Assembly (NCBI RefSeq): GCF_012276985.1
Contig: NZ_JAAXMM010000012.1
Location: 62,001-126,000 of the forward strand
Reading direction: 5' to 3'
Source of the DNA: Agrobacterium sp. a22-2
GTDB taxonomy: Bacteria; Pseudomonadota; Alphaproteobacteria; Rhizobiales; Rhizobiaceae
DNA length: 64,000 nt
Shown here: piece after piece, positions 34,007 through 46,446 of the stretch
Position numbering within the stretch: position 1 is the first letter of the stretch
Layout: every line of letters begins with the position of its first letter
Program-made: the position numbers and the translations under genes
The notes under the pieces: model-generated
Databases searched by the model: none
Told to the model about the DNA's origin: nothing
What the model saw: only the letters and a program-made list of their open reading frames with translations

Positions 34007-35116
34007 TTAGCGACGGTTGGCGAGGCGGTTTTTCAGATGAAGCGCCTCGCGGAACAGGGCGTCCACGGCCGAGAGCACCGGGTGGGCCTTCTGGGCGGCG
34101 CGCTGGCTCATGATCGTGCCGTTGCCGACGGCAAGGTTGCGGCCGGCGTCGTCGCGGATGACCCGGCCGACCAACGGGAAGAGGTTGTGTTCTTCCAGCA
34201 CGCGCCGGCGGGCTTCGCGGATGGCCGGCAGGCGTTTTTCGTATTCGTGGCCGTCGATGGCCTCGCGGATGATGCGCAAGGCGTCTTCCGGCTGGCGGAT
34301 GTCGATGGCGATGAAGCTTTCCGCCGGGACATAATCGGCGGCGTTCGGCGCGCCGAAATAGAAGGGCAGTGCCAGCCCCAGAAACGGGTCCGCCAGCTTT
34401 TCCGTGAAATGGTGGGCGCCGATGTGGTTTTCGATGGCCAGGTGGTATTTGTAGGCGTCGATCGCTTCGGCCTTGTCGTCGAGCGGGCGGTGGCCGCGTC
34501 CGTAGACATCCAGTTCCGGCAGGCGGGCTGCGGCAAGCTGGGTGAAATCATAGCGCAGCCGATGCAGGGTGTGGCCCTGGCGCTTGGTGGAGCAGACCGT
34601 AGACAGGACGGCGGTCTTCACCGGCTCGTGGGCAGCGATCTCATCGGCCGTCATCGCGTGGTGGGCGCCGTCGCCGTAGAACCAGCGCAGCCCCGACTGT
34701 CCCCAGATGCGGCCCGGATGGCGCAGCGCAAAGGGCTCCTGGCTGGTGACGACATGGCCGAACTGCCGGGTATAGGCCCGGCCATAGATCTTGATGGAAC
34801 TCGGCTCAGTCGTTAGGAGAATGGTGTTGCTCTGCGGGCAATCCAGCCGCTCGATCCGCATCGGCCGCCGCTCTGCCTGTTCCGGCGGCAGGTTCTCATA
34901 GACCACAAGCCAATCGTAGCCGCGCGCCTCAGGATCGAAGGTGAACTGCAATCCATGGGCCTGCGCCCATCCGTCCATCAGCTGCCGCGACAAGCGGCTG
35001 ACACCGTTGAAGTCATCGACCCTGCTCATCACCTTCACGAGCAACGGGCGTGCCGGCGCGCGGTCGCTGGTTGAGCCCGTTGCGGGACTGGTCTTCAGAT
35101 CAAGGCTTGCTGTCAT
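34007..35116 (-). CDS. GT10-family fucosyltransferase
   Basis: 369 aa from the ATG at 35116. The signature YHLAIENHIGAHHFTEKL, followed by PFYFGAPN, is the alpha-1,3/4-fucosyltransferase motif (FxxxENxxxxxxxTEK) near residue 225; the TEK lysine binds GDP-fucose. No membrane segment. These enzymes fucosylate N-acetylglucosamine-type acceptors, for example Lewis-type LPS of Helicobacter. With gmd and fcl 2-3 kb away, it is the obvious user of the GDP-fucose made here. Acceptor unknown. Confidence 0.85.
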   Translation of the reverse strand: MTASLDLKTSPATGSTSDRAPARPLLVKVMSRVDDFNGVSRLSRQLMDGWAQAHGLQFTFDPEARGYDWLVVYENLPPEQAERRPMRIERLDCPQSNTILLTTEPSSIKIYGRAYTRQFGHVVTSQEPFALRHPGRIWGQSGLRWFYGDGAHHAMTADEIAAHEPVKTAVLSTVCSTKRQGHTLHRLRYDFTQLAAARLPELDVYGRGHRPLDDKAEAIDAYKYHLAIENHIGAHHFTEKLADPFLGLALPFYFGAPNAADYVPAESFIAIDIRQPEDALRIIREAIDGHEYEKRLPAIREARRRVLEEHNLFPLVGRVIRDDAGRNLAVGNGTIMSQRAAQKAHPVLSAVDALFREALHLKNRLANRR

Positions 35117-35259
35117 GTCCGTCTCATTCCGGTCTCCGGTCCTCCGGGGGCCTTTCAAAACAAAGCCGGCGTTCGGGGTAAACCAATCGCCGGCATGTCT
35201 GTTTTCTCAGCCGATCCGCGACGCGCCATGAGGCCTGGTCGCGGATCTATCGTCAGGGC

Positions 35260-35736
35260 TCAGCCCCAGTTGACCGCGAGGATCTCGTAGGCCTTGGAGC
35301 CGCCGGGGGCGACGACTTCGATGCTGTCGCCGACTTCCTTGCCGATCATCGCGCGGGCGATGGGCGAGGAGATCGAGATGCGGCCCTGCTTGACGTCGGC
35401 TTCCTGGTCGCCGACGATCTGATAGGTCTTTTCCTCTTCGGTGTCTTCGTCGACGAGCTTGACCGTGGCGCCGAACTTGATCTTGCTGCCGGACATTTTC
35501 GACAGGTCGATCACCTCGGCACGGGCGATGAAATCTTCCAGTTCGCCGACGCGGCCCTCGTTGTGGCTCTGGGCTTCCTTGGCGGCGTGATATTCGGCAT
35601 TTTCGGAAAGGTCACCATGGGCGCGCGCCTCGGCGATCGCCTCGATGATTCTCGGACGCTCTTCCTGCTGACGCCAGCGCAGTTCTTCCTGCAGCCTGGC
35701 GAAGCCGTTCTGCGTCATCGGTACCTTTTCAACCAT
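35260..35736 (-). CDS. greA: Transcription elongation factor GreA
   Basis: 158 aa from the ATG at 35736, preceded by AAGGAAGAGG. Rescues backtracked RNA polymerase by stimulating transcript cleavage. The N-terminal coiled coil carries the acidic tip in ARAHGDLSENAEYHAAKE; the C-terminal FKBP-like domain has TYQIVGDQEADV and ISISSPIARAMIGKEVGD. In many alphaproteobacteria greA follows carB; here two accessory blocks of about 3.8 kb lie between them. Confidence 0.96.
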   Translation of the reverse strand: MVEKVPMTQNGFARLQEELRWRQQEERPRIIEAIAEARAHGDLSENAEYHAAKEAQSHNEGRVGELEDFIARAEVIDLSKMSGSKIKFGATVKLVDEDTEEEKTYQIVGDQEADVKQGRISISSPIARAMIGKEVGDSIEVVAPGGSKAYEILAVNWG

Positions 35737-35919
35737 TTCCTCTTCCTTCACTCTCCCATGACCGCATCGGCGGGCACAAAGAAAAACAGGTTCCGAAGCA
35801 AAGCCCCGGAACCATGTTTCAAATCAGATCTGTCATGACTATAGCAGAGTGTGACCGCGCATTTCCAGAAATTTCGTTATCCGATTGGAAACCCATTTCC
35901 GGAACTCCGCCCCATGCCG

Positions 35920-37461
35920 TCAGTGGCCGCCGCGCTCGATGATCTCGGACCTGCCGTAGACGCGGTGGGCGAGCGCCACCAGCAGGATCAGCGTGACGGC
36001 GGAAATGGCGCAACAGACGGCAAAGCCGAGCGAGAAGCTGTCGCGCGCCAATTCGAGCCAGGGCGCCACCGTTCCTGACCCTTCCAGGCGAGCGACGTCG
36101 ACCGCGCCGGCCAATGTGGAGCGCACGGCGGCCGCCTTGTCACCGTCCATCGCGCCGAGATCGGCATCGGCCATTGCGAGGCGATAGATCAGGCTGCCCA
36201 GGCTTCCCAGAAGGGCGACGCCCAGGGCGCCACCGAATTCCGCCCCGGTTTCCGATATGGCTGATGCGGCGCCGGCGCGCTCCGGCGGGCTGGACCCGAC
36301 GATCAGGCCGGTCGTCGTCAGAACCACTGGGACGAAGCCGAGCCCCATGAGCATGCTGGCCGCCAAGACGCCATAAAGGTTTTGATTGTAAGCGGCGATC
36401 CCCATGACCGCCAGGCCCAGTGCATCGACGAGCAGGCCCAGAAACACGGTACGCACGGCACCCAGCCGGTTGGTGATGCGATAGGCCTGAAAGGACATGA
36501 CGGTGAAAACGATGCCGGGGGCTGCCGACCAGATCGCCGCCTCAATCGCGGAAAGGCCCAGTACCAGCTGCAGGAATAGGTTCTGAAACAGGAAGGTGCC
36601 GAAAATGAAGAAGACGCCGGCCAGATTGATCAGCAGGGAGGTTGTGAAGGCAGGAATCCGGAAGAGGGCGAGATCGATCAGAGGATCTGCAAGCCGCTTC
36701 TGTCGTCGGACGAACAGGACGCCGAAGGCGAGGCCGGCTGCGATGGGAAGGAGATGGCTCACCATCATGCCATCGGTCGCGATCTTCTTGAAACCGTAGA
36801 TGACCGGCAGCACCGTCGCGAGCGACAGCGCCACGCTCGCAAGGTCGAGGCGGCCGCTCTCGCCACTGCGATATTCCGGAAGCAGGAACGGCGCCAGCAC
36901 GATCAAGAGCAACATGACCGGTACATTGATCAGGAAGACCGAGCCCCAGTGAAAATATTCGAGCAGCACGCCGCCGATCAGCGGGCCAATCAGGCCGCCA
37001 AGGGCAAAGCCGGTGCCCCATATGCCGATTGCCCGATTGCGCTCGCCCTCGTCGCGAAAGAGGTTGACGACCAGCGAAAGCGTCGACGGCGCGATGGTGG
37101 CGCCGGCAATTCCAAGCAGAGCGCGCGCCAGGATCAGCATCGATGCCGATGTGGAGAAGGCGGCGAAGATCGAGGCCGCGCTAAAGGCGGCCGCGCCGAT
37201 CAGAAGCACCTTGCGGCGTCCGACACGGTCGCCAAGGGTGCCCATGGTGACGAGGAAGCCAGCCACCATGAAGCCGTAGATATCGTTGACCCATAGCAAT
37301 TCGGCGGCCGACGGATCGAGGTCCGTGACGATTGCGGGCATGGCCAGGAACAGGACCGAAAGGTCCATGGAATAGATCAGGCAGGCGATCGAGAGGATCG
37401 CAAGTCCCGTCCATTCCCGGCGACCGGCCAATTGTGGCGTCGATGTCGTCATCTCGTGCAT
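35920..37461 (-). CDS. MFS drug exporter, DHA2 (14-helix, QacA/SmvA-like)
   Basis: 513 aa from the ATG at 37461 (GAGG six nt upstream). About 14 hydrophobic segments. Motif A is LGDRVGRRKVLLIGA after helix 2; motif C-like ARALLGIAGATIAPSTL and the D1 region SMDLSVLFLAMPAIV are typical of DHA2 antiporters that expel quaternary ammonium compounds and dyes. No TetR/MarR repressor gene is adjacent, so control is not evident. It lies between greA and the arsR-SRPBCC operon. Confidence 0.9.
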   Translation of the reverse strand: MHEMTTSTPQLAGRREWTGLAILSIACLIYSMDLSVLFLAMPAIVTDLDPSAAELLWVNDIYGFMVAGFLVTMGTLGDRVGRRKVLLIGAAAFSAASIFAAFSTSASMLILARALLGIAGATIAPSTLSLVVNLFRDEGERNRAIGIWGTGFALGGLIGPLIGGVLLEYFHWGSVFLINVPVMLLLIVLAPFLLPEYRSGESGRLDLASVALSLATVLPVIYGFKKIATDGMMVSHLLPIAAGLAFGVLFVRRQKRLADPLIDLALFRIPAFTTSLLINLAGVFFIFGTFLFQNLFLQLVLGLSAIEAAIWSAAPGIVFTVMSFQAYRITNRLGAVRTVFLGLLVDALGLAVMGIAAYNQNLYGVLAASMLMGLGFVPVVLTTTGLIVGSSPPERAGAASAISETGAEFGGALGVALLGSLGSLIYRLAMADADLGAMDGDKAAAVRSTLAGAVDVARLEGSGTVAPWLELARDSFSLGFAVCCAISAVTLILLVALAHRVYGRSEIIERGGH

Positions 37462-37761
37462 GGTCATCCTCGTATGGGGCAAAGACGTCCGTGTCGGACC
37501 GCTATCACCAAACAAATGTCAAATATACACGCCGCAGCCAAGCCGCGGCGGTGCGTGCCATCCGGCTGTCATGTCGATGTCCAGCCGCGTCCTATAGGAG
37601 CCTGACGGCTTTGAAAAGAACATAACATGAACAAAATAGTTGAAATCGGCCGATGGGAGACCGCATCCGTCGGAGCAATGGTGGCATGACCTGCGGTTTG
37701 GGCGTCATGCGGGTGAGGTCCCCGCATGACAGTCGCGACTGTGTTTGCCGGTGAAACCGTT
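37462..37761. other. Intergenic region upstream of the MFS exporter
   Basis: 300 nt without a gene. The segment 37500-37540 (minus-strand reading) is AT-richer and presumably holds the exporter promoter. I see no clear operator or terminator. Confidence 0.35.
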
Positions 37762-38238
37762 TCAGCCGACCTGTGTGCCGAGATAGGTGCCGAGATAGGC
37801 GTCGAGCTTGGCGAGCGTCTGGTTGCCGCCTTCGACCGCGCCGAATTTCAGCGTTGCGTCGCGCGCTTCTGCCGTTGGGAAGACAAGGCTCAGCGTCACG
37901 CGGGTCTTGTCGCCCTCTGCCTCGAAGCTGATCACTCCTTCGAAATGCCGGGGCTCGTCGATTTCGCCGCCGTGGTCATAGACGAGGCGTGTCGGCGGGC
38001 TGATCTCGCGGTAGCGGATCCAGTTCGGCCAGTCCTTGCCGTCCGGGCCGTGCATGGTGTAGCGCCACAGGCCGCCGACGGAAAAATCCATTTCATGGGT
38101 TTCGTTGGTGAAACCGTCCGGCCCCCACCAGGCGTCGAGATGCTCAGCCGTGGAGAACATCCGGAAGACCCGTTCGGGCGGTGCACTGATGAGGCGGGAG
38201 ACGGAAAGGGTTCTGTTCGGTTCTGCTGGGACTGTCAT
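37762..38238 (-). CDS. SRPBCC/AHSA1-family protein, second gene
   Basis: 158 aa START-like ligand-binding domain: SAPPERVFRMFSTAEHLDAWWGPDGF and a LVYDHGGEIDEPRHFEGVISFE strand pattern. AHSA1-like proteins bind hydrophobic ligands; function unknown. It starts 2 nt after the first SRPBCC stop. The C-terminus reads YLGTYLGTQVG, where a 12-nt tandem repeat at the DNA level (GTGCCGAGATAG twice) has duplicated four residues. Confidence 0.88.
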   Translation of the reverse strand: MTVPAEPNRTLSVSRLISAPPERVFRMFSTAEHLDAWWGPDGFTNETHEMDFSVGGLWRYTMHGPDGKDWPNWIRYREISPPTRLVYDHGGEIDEPRHFEGVISFEAEGDKTRVTLSLVFPTAEARDATLKFGAVEGGNQTLAKLDAYLGTYLGTQVG

Positions 38239-38240
38239 GG

Positions 38241-38687
38241 TCAGGGCTTCCCGGTTGCGTGATGAAGGTGGCTTTCCAGGCGATCGAAATTCTGCTCGTT
38301 GGCGGCCGCCAGGAATTTCGAGAGTTGCAGGTTTTCCTCAGTACGCTCGAACAGCATGCGCCAGGTGAGCCGGGTGCCGACCGCTTCTTCCTCGAAGGTC
38401 ATGATCATGGTGAAGACATGCATCGGCAGATGGTGGATGTAGCTGATGCGCTCGGGCGCAACGACCTCCTCGAACGTGCAGTGGTTGTCGAAATCCGTGC
38501 CGTTGGAGGCGGTCATGACGATCCGCCAGGTACCGCCGGGCCGGAAGTCGAATTCGGGAATGGTATTGGTAAAGCCATGCGGACCCCACCAATGCTTCAA
38601 CTGTTCGGGCTGGCTGAAGGCGTCGAAAACCGCCTGACGGGCGGCGGTAAAGACACGCGTGTTGAGGATTTCAAGCGTTTCACTCAT
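38241..38687 (-). CDS. SRPBCC/AHSA1-family protein, first gene
   Basis: 148 aa, paralogue of the next gene: TAARQAVFDAFSQPEQLKHWWGPHGFTN, then the RMLFERTEENLQLSKFLAA helix. Its start lies inside the arsR stop region (8-nt overlap), so translation is coupled. ArsR-SRPBCC operons are common in soil bacteria; the SRPBCC protein probably binds or alters a small hydrophobic molecule. Confidence 0.9.
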   Translation of the reverse strand: MSETLEILNTRVFTAARQAVFDAFSQPEQLKHWWGPHGFTNTIPEFDFRPGGTWRIVMTASNGTDFDNHCTFEEVVAPERISYIHHLPMHVFTMIMTFEEEAVGTRLTWRMLFERTEENLQLSKFLAAANEQNFDRLESHLHHATGKP

Positions 38688-39033
38688 GGTCGTCGCTCTC
38701 GTTGTCCGCTTGGGTCTTGATGGTCTCGAGATAGGCCTCCAGCCGGTCGAAGCGCTGTTCCCAGAGATTGCGATAGTCGTCGAGCCAGGTGTCCAGCTTC
38801 TGCAGCGGCTCGGCCTCCAACCGACAGGGACGCCATTGCGCGGAGCGTCCTCGCGAGATCAGCTTTGCCCGCTCCAGCACCTTCAGGTGCTTGGAGACCG
38901 CTGGAAGGCTGATGGCGAAGGGTTCGGCCAATTCGTTGACGGTTGCCTCGCCCAGCGCCAGCCGCGCCAGGATCGCCCGGCGGGTGGGGTCGGCGAGCGC
39001 CGACAGCGTATCGGAGAGAGGGTCGGAAGACAT
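38680..39033 (-). CDS. ArsR-family regulator of the SRPBCC operon
   Basis: 117 aa winged helix: TLSALADPTRRAILARLALGEATVNELAEPF, ISLPAVSKHLKVLERAKLI, wing RSAQWRPCRLEAEPLQKLDTWL. This C-terminus with its amphipathic helix and W/R pattern is the SdpR-like branch that lacks the metal cysteines. It heads the arsR-SRPBCC-SRPBCC operon. A long inverted repeat (39036-39069) directly before its start is a good operator candidate. Confidence 0.92.
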   Translation of the reverse strand: MSSDPLSDTLSALADPTRRAILARLALGEATVNELAEPFAISLPAVSKHLKVLERAKLISRGRSAQWRPCRLEAEPLQKLDTWLDDYRNLWEQRFDRLEAYLETIKTQADNESDDHE

Positions 39034-39035
39034 TG

Positions 39036-39069
39036 TTTATCCGATTGGTTAATTAACTAGATGGATAAA
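39036..39069. promoter_or_regulatory. Probable ArsR operator
   Basis: TTTATCC (39036-39042) and GGATAAA (39063-39069) are inverted 20 nt apart around an inner GGTTAATTAACT near-palindrome centred on TTAATTAA. It begins 3 nt before the arsR start codon, so binding would block translation-proximal transcription. Confidence 0.55.
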
Positions 39070-39176
39070 TACAATGGAATACGATTGTGGTCAACACCGT
39101 CTGCGGGTTGTGGCGGGATCGTTTGGGCGGGGATGAGCTCCCCGCGAGCGGGTGAGGGAAGGGGCGATGGGCAGCC

Positions 39177-39290
39177 TTAGAAAAAGGTCATCGCCAAGCG
39201 CCAGAAGCCTGCGAGGGCAGCGATCGCGGCTATCCAGACGGTGACCGAGAATACGGTCGCAATCAGAAGATATTTCATCCGCGGGGTCAT
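39177..39290 (-). CDS. Very small membrane protein, hypothetical
   Basis: 37 codons from the ATG at 39290. The predicted product starts MTPRMKYLLIATVFSVTV and continues as one transmembrane helix (WIAAIAALAGFW), ending RLAMTFF. The basic N-terminus and single helix are typical of tiny inner-membrane proteins, but the Shine-Dalgarno is weak and I recognise no family. Sits between arsR and carB with no other gene in 560 nt. Uncertain. Confidence 0.38.
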   Translation of the reverse strand: MTPRMKYLLIATVFSVTVWIAAIAALAGFWRLAMTFF

Positions 39291-39535
39291 GGTTGCGATC
39301 CGTCCTGGGCAGCGTTGCCGGTCGCAATCTTAATGCCTCGAGGTGGATTTTTGTGTTTAACCCTTTGTTAGTGTTTATATTTCCTTAACGTGCGCGCCGC
39401 TTGGGCGCCGAAGGGTCGCAGCACGGCACAGGCTGTGCCAGCACCGGTCAGGAGAATGGCGAACCGTCTGTGGATAACGATGTGCGAGGTGGTGGTGGCA
39501 TGCCGAGGCGAAGAGGGCGGCGCGTATGACAGCAC

Positions 39536-39570
39536 AAAAAAAGACCCCGCCGGTTCTACCCGGCAGGGCC
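39536..39570 (-). terminator. Rho-independent terminator of carB
   Basis: On the minus strand GGCCCTGCCGGGTAGAACC pairs with GGCGGGGTC, followed by seven T residues. It lies 27 nt past the carB stop. Confidence 0.85.
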
Positions 39571-39596
39571 TGTCATTCGGCGATCCTTGGCAGGTC

Positions 39597-43085
<3,489 letters not shown>

Positions 43086-43380
43086 GGTTCTCTATCCGTT
43101 TTCAGGTTGCGCAGAAAACCGGCCAAGGTGATGAGGCTCACCGGCCGGGCGCAGAGATCTGGTGTTTTCAGGCTAGAAGCGGCTTATAGGGAAATGTTTC
43201 CCCGAGCGGAACCCCGAAAATGGAGCAATCGACAGGAAATATGGCGCGATAGTTACGTCATGCAAAACACGTCTGCAGGGCGGCGTCTTGGGTTTGATGG
43301 GCAGGCTTGGTCGATATCCCGCGAATGGTATGGCCAGGAAACGGCAATCGCCGGCTTGACGCAGCGATTGCCGCTGAATA

Positions 43381-43569
43381 TCAGGATTCCTGCTTGGTCC
43401 CGGCGCTCTTGCCGTCGGAACTTCTGGAGCGCTCCTCGAAACGATCGGCGCCCTTGGCGAGATCCGAGCCTTTCTGGCGTTCCACTTTCTTTTCTTCCTT
43501 TGCAGCGCTCTTGCGCAGACCGCGCGCTGCCTGCTTGCCTTTTTCCGTCGGTGCCTGTTCGATACCCAT
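43381..43569 (-). CDS. Small highly charged protein, hypothetical
   Basis: 62 aa from the ATG at 43569, which has GGAGGAG 7 nt upstream. Lys/Glu/Arg/Ser-rich and probably disordered: KSAAKEEKKVERQKGSDLAKG, then RFEERSRSSDGKS. No domain recognised. The good ribosome site and composition unlike a random GC-rich frame make it likely real. Confidence 0.58.
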   Translation of the reverse strand: MGIEQAPTEKGKQAARGLRKSAAKEEKKVERQKGSDLAKGADRFEERSRSSDGKSAGTKQES

Positions 43570-43716
43570 GACAACTCCTCCTCCGCTCAGGGTTTCTAAC
43601 TGACCTGAACGGATTGCCGGGGCCGCTTGTTCCCTGCGGACCCGTCATGCACCATCGACTTTTTGTCGGAGCACGCTAGGTTCGAGCCCATGCCGGCCGC
43701 TTGCGAAAGGACACCC

Positions 43717-44382
43717 ATGATCACCGTGCACTATCTCGAAAACTCGCGTGCCCATCGCATCCTCTGGCTGCTCGAAGAGCTTGGCCTGGAGTATCAGGTG
43801 AAGACCTATAAACGGGCGCCTGATATGCGGGCGCCGGGGAGCCTCAAGGCGGTGCATCCGCTCGGCAAGTCGCCTGTCATCGAGGACAAGGGACGGGTGA
43901 TGGCCGAAAGCGGCGCGATCATCGAATATCTGGTCGACACCTATGGCGGGGAGGCCCTGCGTCCGGCACATGGGTCCGACGAGCGGCTGCGCTATACCTA
44001 CTGGTTGCATTATGCGGAGGGCTCGGCCATGCCGCTGCTGCTGCTGAAACTGCTGTTCTCCAGATTGCCGCAGCAGATGCCGCTGGTGCTGCGGCCGGTG
44101 GCCCGGCTGATCTCGAAAGGGGTCAGCGCCAAGTTGATCGATCCGCAGCTGGCCGATCACGTCGCCTTCTGGGAGCGCGAATTGGAACGGGACGGCTGGT
44201 TTGCCGGCAAGGCCTTTTCGGCGGCCGATATTGCCATGAGCTTTCCGGTCGAGGCGGGCATGACCCGGATCGAAGCGCGGGAGACGGCAGCGCTTCGCCG
44301 CTACATGGATGCGATCCGCGCCAGGCCGGCCTATCAGCGCGCGCTTGCGCGTGGCGGCGCCTATGTCTACGCGACCAGCTGA
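43717..44382 (+). CDS. Glutathione S-transferase
   Basis: 221 aa from the ATG at 43717 (GAAAGGACACCC upstream). N-terminal thioredoxin-like domain: YLENSRAHRILWLLEELGLEYQV, where Ser/Arg take the catalytic position; HPLGKSPVIEDKG gives the cis-Pro and AESGAIIEYLVD the gamma-glutamyl site. C-terminal all-helical domain with FSAADIAMSFPV. Beta/omega-like bacterial GST; substrate unknown. Monocistronic. Confidence 0.92.
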   Translation: MITVHYLENSRAHRILWLLEELGLEYQVKTYKRAPDMRAPGSLKAVHPLGKSPVIEDKGRVMAESGAIIEYLVDTYGGEALRPAHGSDERLRYTYWLHYAEGSAMPLLLLKLLFSRLPQQMPLVLRPVARLISKGVSAKLIDPQLADHVAFWERELERDGWFAGKAFSAADIAMSFPVEAGMTRIEARETAALRRYMDAIRARPAYQRALARGGAYVYATS

Positions 44383-44505
44383 CGTCCGGGGTTGCCCGGA
44401 TTTCGATCTTTAGTGGATGCTTATTTCGCTTGGTGGCCGGGAACGCTTTCCTTTATAGACAGTTACCAGCGGGGACATTGCACGCGATCAGGAGAGGTTT
44501 GCGCC

Positions 44506-45432
44506 ATGGAATGGAAGGGCCGACGTCAATCGGACAATATCGAGGATCGCCGGGGTGCATCGCCTGAGCGCTCCGGCATGGGGCGCAACCCGTTCGGACG
44601 CAGCGGCATCCAGCTGCCCGGCGGCAGTTCGCGGCGCGGCGGCGGTCTCAGCATCACCACCATCATCTTCCTTGTCGTCATCTATTTCGTCCTGAAGATG
44701 ATGGGCATCGATATGCTGCAGCTGCTCGACGACGGCTCGACGACAAGTTCCAGCTATGAACAGTCGACCGGCCAGGGCCAGTCCTCGGCCGCCAGTGACG
44801 AGATGAAAGCCTTCGTGGCGACCGTGCTGGCCGAGACCGAGGACACCTGGAACGGCATTTTCCAGGCCGAGGGCGAGACCTACCAGGAGCCAAGCCTGGT
44901 GCTGTTCTCCGGTCGGGTCAATTCGGCCTGCGGTCTGGCATCGTCGGCGACCGGTCCGTTCTATTGCCCGGGCGACAGCAAGGTCTATCTCGACACGGCC
45001 TTCTTCCATGAACTGGAAACCCAGTTCGGAGCGTCTGGCGATTTTGCAGAGGCCTATGTGATTGCCCACGAGGTCGGCCATCACGTGCAGAACCTCACCG
45101 GCATCCTGCCGAAGTTCAACCAGATGCGCCAATCGATGAGCGAGACTGAAGCCAACCAGATGTCGGTGCGGGTCGAGCTGCAGGCCGATTGCTTCGCCGG
45201 AATCTGGGGCAAATATACCGAGCAGAAGGGCCTTCTCGAAGCCGGCGACCTGGAGGAGGCGCTGAACGCCGCCCGCCAGATCGGCGACGATACGTTGCAG
45301 AAGCGCAGCCAGGGCTATGTCGTGCCGGAAAGCTTCAACCACGGCACCTCCGCGCAACGGATGAAATGGTTCAAGCGCGGCTTCGACAGCGGCCAGATGA
45401 ACTCCTGCGATACGTTTTCCGGAGCGATCTAA
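44506..45432 (+). CDS. Neutral zinc metallopeptidase (YpfJ family)
   Basis: 308 aa from the ATG at 44506 (GGAGAGG upstream). Cytosolic N-terminus with a Gly/Arg-rich stretch, one membrane anchor (TTIIFLVVIYFVLKMM, about residues 51-66), then the peptidase domain outside the membrane. The zinc motif is AHEVGHHVQN near residue 190, with a distal ELQADCFAGIWG; FYCPGDSKVYLDTAFF is another family marker. Function in E. coli is unclear. Full length. Confidence 0.93.
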   Translation: MEWKGRRQSDNIEDRRGASPERSGMGRNPFGRSGIQLPGGSSRRGGGLSITTIIFLVVIYFVLKMMGIDMLQLLDDGSTTSSSYEQSTGQGQSSAASDEMKAFVATVLAETEDTWNGIFQAEGETYQEPSLVLFSGRVNSACGLASSATGPFYCPGDSKVYLDTAFFHELETQFGASGDFAEAYVIAHEVGHHVQNLTGILPKFNQMRQSMSETEANQMSVRVELQADCFAGIWGKYTEQKGLLEAGDLEEALNAARQIGDDTLQKRSQGYVVPESFNHGTSAQRMKWFKRGFDSGQMNSCDTFSGAI

Positions 45433-45486
45433 TGAGCCTCCAGCCGGCGGGCTTCATCTGCGGGCCGGCTGGATCCAGACTTGATA

Positions 45487-46317
45487 TTACGCGTCGATAT
45501 CGGTTGACAGCGTCACGGCCTTGTTCGCCTCAAGCTCGGCCAGCCGGCCGTGCAGCACGGCGCCGATTGCGGCATAGCTGCTGCTGCCGAGCGCCAGCCG
45601 TTTCGGCAGGGTGGCACGGTCGGTGCAATCGATGATGGCCTGCGCCATCTTGGCCGGATCGCCAATGATCTCGAAGCTGCCGGCCGCTATCCCTGCGCGT
45701 ATCTGTCCGGCCGGCGTTGTCGCATAAACCTCCATTGGTGCGGCGTTGACGATGCCGCCGCCGAACGCGGTGCGAGCCGGGCCGGGCTCTATCAGCGCGA
45801 TCTCGATGCCGAACGACGCCACTTCCTGGGACACCGATTCAACGAAACCCTCGATGCCCCATTTGCTGGCGTGGTAGAGGCTGAAATTCGGATAGGCGAT
45901 CTGCCCGCCTTCCGACGAGACCTGCAGGATGCGTCCGCCGTCCTGGGCGCGCAGATGCGGCAGTGCCGCGCGGATGACCTCGATCGAGCCGATCAGGTTG
46001 GTGTCGATCTGCCGGCGGATGGCGTCGCTTTCAAGTTCTTCCGCCGCGCCGCACAAGGCGTAGCCGGCATTGTTGACGACGACGTCGATGCGGCCGAGGT
46101 CGGCGAAGGCGCGGTCGATGACCGCATGCACGGCCGGCGTATCGGTCACGTCCAGTGTCGCGACCCAGAGCTGGTCGCCATAGCGTGCCTTGAGATCGTC
46201 AAGGGCGTCGGCCTTGCGCAGGGTGGCCGCGACGAGGTCGCCGCGGGCGAGCAGCTTTTCCGTGATGATCCGGCCGAAGCCGGAGGAGGTGCCGGTGATG
46301 AACCAGGTCTGTGTCAT
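45487..46317 (-). CDS. Short-chain dehydrogenase/reductase
   Basis: 276 aa from the ATG at 46317 (AAGGACTCCACC upstream). Classical SDR: FITGTSSGFGRIITEKLL (TGxxxGxG), NNAGYAL, and the catalytic S-YxxxK in VSSEGG...LYHASKWGIEG. NADP preference is suggested by the basic residue after the second strand (TLRKAD). Divergent from a LysR gene 129 nt away that may control it. Substrate unknown. Confidence 0.93.
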   Translation of the reverse strand: MTQTWFITGTSSGFGRIITEKLLARGDLVAATLRKADALDDLKARYGDQLWVATLDVTDTPAVHAVIDRAFADLGRIDVVVNNAGYALCGAAEELESDAIRRQIDTNLIGSIEVIRAALPHLRAQDGGRILQVSSEGGQIAYPNFSLYHASKWGIEGFVESVSQEVASFGIEIALIEPGPARTAFGGGIVNAAPMEVYATTPAGQIRAGIAAGSFEIIGDPAKMAQAIIDCTDRATLPKRLALGSSSYAAIGAVLHGRLAELEANKAVTLSTDIDA

Positions 46318-46446
46318 GGTGGAGTCCTTGTTGATGTTCAGGGTTGAGGAGCGGCGTGCTTGCCGCCTTGATACCGAGGACAAAATAAGGGCTTGCGTAT
46401 TCTGCGACTATCGGCACAATCTCGCATGAACTACTGAAATATAGCC

